Below are positions 5,151-8,432 of a stretch of 8,432 nt of DNA, piece after piece. Under the pieces are notes generated by a model. That model made no database searches. It saw nothing but the letters and a program-made list of their open reading frames with translations, and had not been told where the DNA came from. The stretch is from Planctomycetota bacterium (GTDB lineage: Bacteria > Planctomycetota > Phycisphaerae > Sedimentisphaerales > Anaerobacaceae). The position numbers were made by a program, and so were the translations under genes. Every line of letters begins with the position of its first letter. Position 1 is the stretch's first letter. The DNA lies in the NCBI GenBank assembly GCA_020344865.1, contig CP070830.1, positions 2,221,707 through 2,230,138 of the forward strand, read 5' to 3'.

Positions 5151-5244
5151 CGGTTAGTTGATTGCTTAGAACATGCATTCAACCGTTTTGACTACCGATT
5201 TAGTGGTAAGTTCCTCTGCATTTAACTCTTGCTCAGGCGGCAAT

Positions 5245-7509
5245 TTATTTGCACGGCAGCAGGATTGTTACAGTGGTTCCATCGCCGGGGTGGCTTGTTA
5301 TCCCGATGGAGCCATTGTTTAGTTCGATGATTCTCTGGGCGTGGGCAAGCCCCATTCCTCGTTTTCTCCCGGCGGGCCTGGCAGAGAAAAATGGCTGCAT
5401 CGCCTTTTTGAGGGTCTCGGCGTCCATTCCACAGCCCGAGTCGGTGATTTGCAGCTTGACTAAGTCGCCGGATTCGTCATTAGCGGCATCGACCTTTATA
5501 GGTCCGGTACCTTCATCGTAGGACTCAAGAGAGTTGGAGAAAATATTCGCGATAGCTGATGCAATCTGGGCGGAGTCTACGAAAGCATTTTCCAGAGCCT
5601 TGCTGATGTTAATTTGGATATCCAGTTGTTCGACCTTTTGTTTTTGGACGGTTAACTGTGCGGCTTCGTCGAGCAGCTGTTTGATATCCGTGCTGACCGG
5701 TCGGGGCTGCGGCGGTTCGGCAAAGGCCATCAGGTCGTCGATAATTGCAGATAGCCGGCCGGCATTTTCTCGGATCTGTTTTAAGGCTTGTTTTTTTTCG
5801 GGGTCGGTCTCGCTCTTGGCTAATATCTGCGCCCGGCCTGATATCACCGAGAGGGGGTTATTCAGTTCGTGTGCCGCGCCGCCCGCCATCTCGGCCAAAG
5901 TGGTTAGCGGAGCCGTCGTCGGAATCTCCGACTGGGTTTGTTCGGATGGGGTTTCTGTTGTAGTCTGCGCTCGGCCATCGGCAGGCCCGGTGACCAATTG
6001 AGCGAACTGCTCGGCGAACCATTGCTGGCCGGCGGCGGCAGAGGCGATACCTAAAACGGCCCCTGCAATTGAAGTGGTCGTTCTGAAGTTCTCGGCAAGC
6101 TGCTTTATTTCCACGGGATAGCGAAGCTCAAAAACAATCCCGCCGATTGCTCTGCCGCCTGCAAGCAGGGGCACCAATTTGGTCCGGCTCAGGTCAAAAT
6201 CAACGTCCAATTGCTCAAACAGCCAATCGGTATCGGATTGAGCATCTACAATCGCAAAGTCGCTGGCAATCGCCCGGGGTATGACCGGTGCATCAACAGG
6301 GGCATTCAAGCAAACGGTCTTTGTTTGCGACGGACTTTGCACGACAACGGCTTTTAGAAGTCGCCCCTCGCGCGGCGCAGCTAAGTATAAACAGACGAGA
6401 CCTGTTTGGTAGAACTTCTGCCAGCGGGCAGCGAAGTTTTCTGCTATATCAATCGGCTCAGCGAGCGAGTTAATGCTCGACAGGAAATCTGTTGCGAAGT
6501 CGAGATTGCTTGAAGCGGTCTGCAGCCGGCGGTTTTCGATTTCTAATTTGCTCTGTTGTTGCGCTAATTGGACGGCGGTGGTATGGACGGTGCTGTAATA
6601 GTTGTTGGCTGCGTTTGGCAAATCCAGGCCCAAGACAGCTGATTTTTGCCTGACCTTCTCGGGGAGGTTACGGCGGATTTGCTCTAACTGGTCGGGGCTG
6701 ATTGTGAGTGATTCGGCTATTGTGCTTGCTGAATCGGTTGAGTCGCAACTGCCGGAGTGGCCGATGCTGCATTGACGGGCAACTAAATCAGCCAACTGCA
6801 CGATTTGGGCAATTTGTGCTTGTGGTACGTTCTCAGAGATTGCGGTGGTGTCGCTGTGGTGCAGCCAGATGGCAAGCATAATGTGGTTGGGCAGGTGCCA
6901 TTTTGCGGCCAGTCTTTTGCCGAGTAGCGTATGGTCTGTGCCAAGGTGGCGTTGCTCTGTGGTGCGCGTGGAGGCTTGTTGCGATTTTGCCTGTTCGGTT
7001 ATGGCGGCAAAACTTCTCGGCATCACCTCATCGAGGGCGAATTTTCCGATATCGTGGAGAAGACCGGCAGTAAAGGCCAATTGCGAATCTATTTCATATG
7101 AAACGATGGCGGCGATATCTTCGGCGCAGCACGCTACCGCGAGGCAGTGGACTACAAGCTTTTTTCTAAGGTCCGCCTGGTTGTCATCCCGGCCGAAGGG
7201 CGGATAGACCTTCACGGAAAGAAGCGCGTCGCGAATCAGGTGTGAGGGCAAGTCCTGTAGAACCGAGCCGACTGAGATGTTTTCACCTTTGGCACGCGCC
7301 TGGCCCTCATGCATGATCGAAAGAATCTTGGCAGAAAGAGCGGGGTCGGATTCAACTATCTCCGCTAGGTCTGATGGTGACCACTGCGGCTGCAGGAGCT
7401 CGGGGAAATATTGAGACGCGACTGACGGCAAAGTCGAAAGCGAGTCAAGTTTGCGGACGGCAAGCTCTACTTGGTCAGGTATTGTCGGGTCGGCGGGTTT
7501 TTCCAGCAT
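5245..7509 (-). CDS. Soluble HDOD-GAF sensor histidine kinase
   Basis: This is a 754-residue protein without transmembrane segments. Residues 12-245 are an HDOD domain, with L-x-T-L-P-S-V-A near 25-31 and E-S-D-P-A-L-S-A-K-I-L near 53-63. It carries a complete-looking set of HD-type metal ligands: H121, H152-D153 (in H-D-I-G-K), H193, H217/H218 and D241. No GYP motif is present. About 315-340 is a Gln-rich helical linker. About 345-495 is GAF-like. About 508-535 is a Thr/Glu/Gln-rich flexible linker. The kinase core follows: H-box A-A-H-E-L-N-N-P-L with phospho-acceptor H547, N-box N655-I-F-S-N-S-L-E, G1 D690-S-G-C-G-M, F-box P-F-F-S-A (706-710), and G2 with G718-M-G-L and G742-D-G-T-T. Every catalytic box looks intact. 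The ATG has AGGA about 9 bases upstream. It lies 42 bases after the response-regulator stop, so it is probably the second gene of that operon and the regulator's cognate kinase (inference). The input signal is unknown. Confidence 0.92.
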   Translation of the reverse strand: MLEKPADPTIPDQVELAVRKLDSLSTLPSVASQYFPELLQPQWSPSDLAEIVESDPALSAKILSIMHEGQARAKGENISVGSVLQDLPSHLIRDALLSVKVYPPFGRDDNQADLRKKLVVHCLAVACCAEDIAAIVSYEIDSQLAFTAGLLHDIGKFALDEVMPRSFAAITEQAKSQQASTRTTEQRHLGTDHTLLGKRLAAKWHLPNHIMLAIWLHHSDTTAISENVPQAQIAQIVQLADLVARQCSIGHSGSCDSTDSASTIAESLTISPDQLEQIRRNLPEKVRQKSAVLGLDLPNAANNYYSTVHTTAVQLAQQQSKLEIENRRLQTASSNLDFATDFLSSINSLAEPIDIAENFAARWQKFYQTGLVCLYLAAPREGRLLKAVVVQSPSQTKTVCLNAPVDAPVIPRAIASDFAIVDAQSDTDWLFEQLDVDFDLSRTKLVPLLAGGRAIGGIVFELRYPVEIKQLAENFRTTTSIAGAVLGIASAAAGQQWFAEQFAQLVTGPADGRAQTTTETPSEQTQSEIPTTAPLTTLAEMAGGAAHELNNPLSVISGRAQILAKSETDPEKKQALKQIRENAGRLSAIIDDLMAFAEPPQPRPVSTDIKQLLDEAAQLTVQKQKVEQLDIQINISKALENAFVDSAQIASAIANIFSNSLESYDEGTGPIKVDAANDESGDLVKLQITDSGCGMDAETLKKAMQPFFSARPAGRKRGMGLAHAQRIIELNNGSIGITSHPGDGTTVTILLPCK

Positions 7510-7551
7510 TTAATTTTGTCCTGCTATGTTGTTTGGCCTGCACACTACCTG

Positions 7552-8118
7552 CTATTTTATCTGCAAGAGGTCGGCGATTTTGTCAATAAGCTCACTGATA
7601 TTGAATGGTTTTTTGATGAAACCTTCGGCGCCGGATTTTAACAGATGGTCGATTTCATCCTGTTTTACGACGCCGCTGATGATAATAATCCTGATGTTTT
7701 CGAATTCCGGGTTTTTTCTTATCGTCTGGCAGACAACATTACCGTTTACGTCCGGCAGCATGTAGTCGAGCAAAATCAGATCCGGGCGGAACCGCTGGGT
7801 AGCTATTCCCGCATCGTAACCGCTGGAGGCAGTGTGGATTTCGAATCTGCCGTCTCTGGCAAGAACGTCGGCTATAAGCTCGACGATTTCGGCGTCGTCA
7901 TCGACGATAAGAACTCTCTTCTTGCCGGACTCAATGTTGTCTAGGGGGATATCGTTTTCCCTCATGAATCTGACTAGGCTCTGGCGTGGAATCCTTCGGA
8001 ATCTTGAGCCTGGAACGCGGAAGCCCTCAAGTCGACCGGAATCAAAACACCTTATGATTGTCTGCTGGCTTACCCTGCAAATCTCGGCAGCTTCGCCAGT
8101 GGTAAATAAATCCTTCAT
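7552..8118 (-). CDS. Response regulator: N-terminal excisionase-type HTH plus receiver
   Basis: This is a 188-residue protein. Residues 3-55 are an excisionase/MerR-like winged helix (HTH_17 type): F-T-T-G-E-A-A-E-I-C-R-V-S-Q-Q-T-I (5-21), F-D-S-G-R-L-E-G-F-R-V-P-G-S (25-38) and R-R-I-P (41-44). Residues 67-188 are a receiver domain with the acidic triplet D73-D74-D75, phospho-acceptor D118 in L-I-L-L-D-Y-M-L-P-D, S148 at the switch position and K170-P-F. The DNA-binding domain precedes the receiver, the reverse of OmpR or NarL proteins. GAGGG sits 9 bases before ATG 8118 but directly against ATG 8127, so 8118 is preferred; 8127 would add M-D-K. Its own promoter lies upstream and the kinase gene follows after 42 bases. 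It is probably a transcription regulator of its own operon and others, controlled by phosphorylation of D118 (inference). Confidence 0.9.
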   Translation of the reverse strand: MKDLFTTGEAAEICRVSQQTIIRCFDSGRLEGFRVPGSRFRRIPRQSLVRFMRENDIPLDNIESGKKRVLIVDDDAEIVELIADVLARDGRFEIHTASSGYDAGIATQRFRPDLILLDYMLPDVNGNVVCQTIRKNPEFENIRIIIISGVVKQDEIDHLLKSGAEGFIKKPFNISELIDKIADLLQIK

Positions 8119-8167
8119 TTTATCCATCCCTCTTCTTTAACCAAAATCTGTCATCATTGGGTTTCCC

Positions 8168-8192
8168 TAAATTGCCTTCTCGCCCCAATTTA
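8168..8192. promoter_or_regulatory. Candidate operator: inverted repeat TAAATTG-N11-CAATTTA
   Basis: TAAATTG (8168-8174) and CAATTTA (8186-8192) are perfect inverse copies with an 11-base spacer. They cover the -10 box and start site of the response-regulator promoter. A third half-site lies beyond the -35: GGCAATTT at 8239-8246, the exact inverse of AAATTGCC at 8169-8176. The position fits a repressor or autoregulator site. The binding protein is not known; the HTH regulator encoded downstream is the obvious candidate. Confidence 0.45.
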
Positions 8193-8216
8193 ACTACCAC
8201 ACTTTATAATTGTCAA
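8188..8216 (-). promoter_or_regulatory. Sigma-70-type promoter of the two-component operon
   Basis: On the minus strand a perfect TTGACA (8211-8216) is followed after 17 bases by TTAAAT (8188-8193, 4/6). Transcription would start near 8181, leaving a leader of about 63 bases before ATG 8118. The -10 box lies inside the inverted repeat at 8168-8192. Confidence 0.65.
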
Positions 8217-8432
8217 GAATAAAAAAATAATATTGAGAGGCAATTTTTGGCCATGAAAGTTCGGATATTTATGGCTTTTATGAAGAATTGAGGGGCATTT
8301 GAAAGTGATGTCAGGTATTTGGCCATGCAGAGGGGAAAATCGGGATAAATTTCTGAATTTGGCATAAAAAGTGTAACTAAGGCCAAAGTTATGGACTTAT
8401 TTATTGGCTTTGGAAATGTGAGTTAGCCGGAA
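8217..8432. other. AT-rich upstream region with TTTGGCC repeats, no gene seen
   Basis: All minus-strand frames entering from the window edge close within about 12 codons, and no plus-strand frame has a start with a ribosome binding site. TTTGGCCATG occurs at 8246-8255 and 8318-8327, and its inverse core GGCCAAA at 8381-8387. The region is probably regulatory DNA ahead of the two-component operon, or between it and a gene beyond the window. Confidence 0.45.

Larger units (their letters stand above)
4887..5244. other. Gene-poor spacer with hairpins and a doubtful small ORF
   Basis: The spacer lies between the zinc-ribbon unit and the kinase gene. It contains the terminator hairpin at 4971-5025, a TATAAT (5042-5047, plus strand) with no matching -35, and the palindrome CGAACGTTCG (5063-5072). 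It also contains a hairpin at 5119-5150 and an open frame of 50 codons on the plus strand (5073-5225, starting M-K-N-P-R-R-V-F). That ORF has no ribosome binding site and I do not call it a gene. Confidence 0.5.

Noticed and set aside
5249..7207. Several long plus-strand frames opposite the kinase gene
   Set aside because: They are antisense shadows of a gene with an intact set of HDOD and kinase motifs, and they lack ribosome binding sites and family patterns.
7645..8140. Plus-strand frames opposite the response regulator
   Set aside because: They are antisense shadows of the receiver and HTH codons, with no motif of their own.
1..8432. Phage or mobile island suggested by the excisionase-type HTH and the tail-tube-like protein
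   Set aside because: No integrase, transposase, attachment repeats, tRNA or structural phage genes are visible; the HTH is fused to a receiver and operates in a two-component operon.

Overview
The window looks like a chromosomal segment of a free-living, probably anaerobic bacterium with mid-range GC content. An excisionase-type HTH fused in front of a receiver domain, an HDOD-sensor histidine kinase next to it, and many short lineage-specific secreted or membrane proteins suggest the Planctomycetota (Phycisphaerae-like). This assignment is inference from gene content; no rRNA or other marker gene is present. I see no tRNA, rRNA, CRISPR array, transposase or integrase.

Layout. (1) Positions 1-1147, plus strand: a molybdenum-cofactor cluster. 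It holds the 3' end of a MOSC-domain gene, mogA/moaB overlapping it by 8 bases, and a short single-domain chromate-transporter (CHR) gene 16 bases further on. (2) 1258-1878, minus: a cytoplasmic coiled-coil plus GAF protein. (3) 1879-2326: an apparently non-coding stretch with a 12-base perfect palindrome. (4) 2327-3202, plus: an EamA/DMT-type 10-helix transporter. (5) 3286-3771, minus: an exported protein of unknown function with a strong sigma-70-like promoter and a faint likeness to phage tail-tube proteins. (6) 4036-4428, plus: a one-helix protein whose C-terminus resembles the periplasmic domain of GspB/MshK/PilP-type secretion and pilus proteins. (7) 4457-4809, minus: a two-gene unit made of a 34-residue basic peptide and a two-CxxC zinc-ribbon-like protein, joined by an ATGA overlap beside an A7 run and preceded by its own promoter. 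(8) 4887-5244: a gene-poor spacer with a minus-strand terminator hairpin, a second hairpin and a doubtful 50-codon ORF. (9) 5245-8216, minus: a two-component operon. Promoter, HTH-receiver response regulator and HDOD-GAF-histidine kinase are followed, about 220 bases past the kinase stop, by the terminator at 4971-5025. (10) 8217-8432: AT-rich upstream DNA with repeated TTTGGCC motifs.

How the genes work together. The two-component operon is the clearest functional unit. A soluble kinase with a complete-looking HD metal-ligand set should phosphorylate the receiver of a regulator whose DNA-binding domain is at its N-terminus. An inverted repeat overlapping the operon's own -10 region suggests autoregulation. 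The MOSC-mogA pair belongs to molybdopterin metabolism, and the attached chromate-type transporter raises the possibility of oxyanion handling linked to cofactor synthesis. The middle of the window is a set of unrelated single genes in alternating orientation, several of which look lineage-specific.
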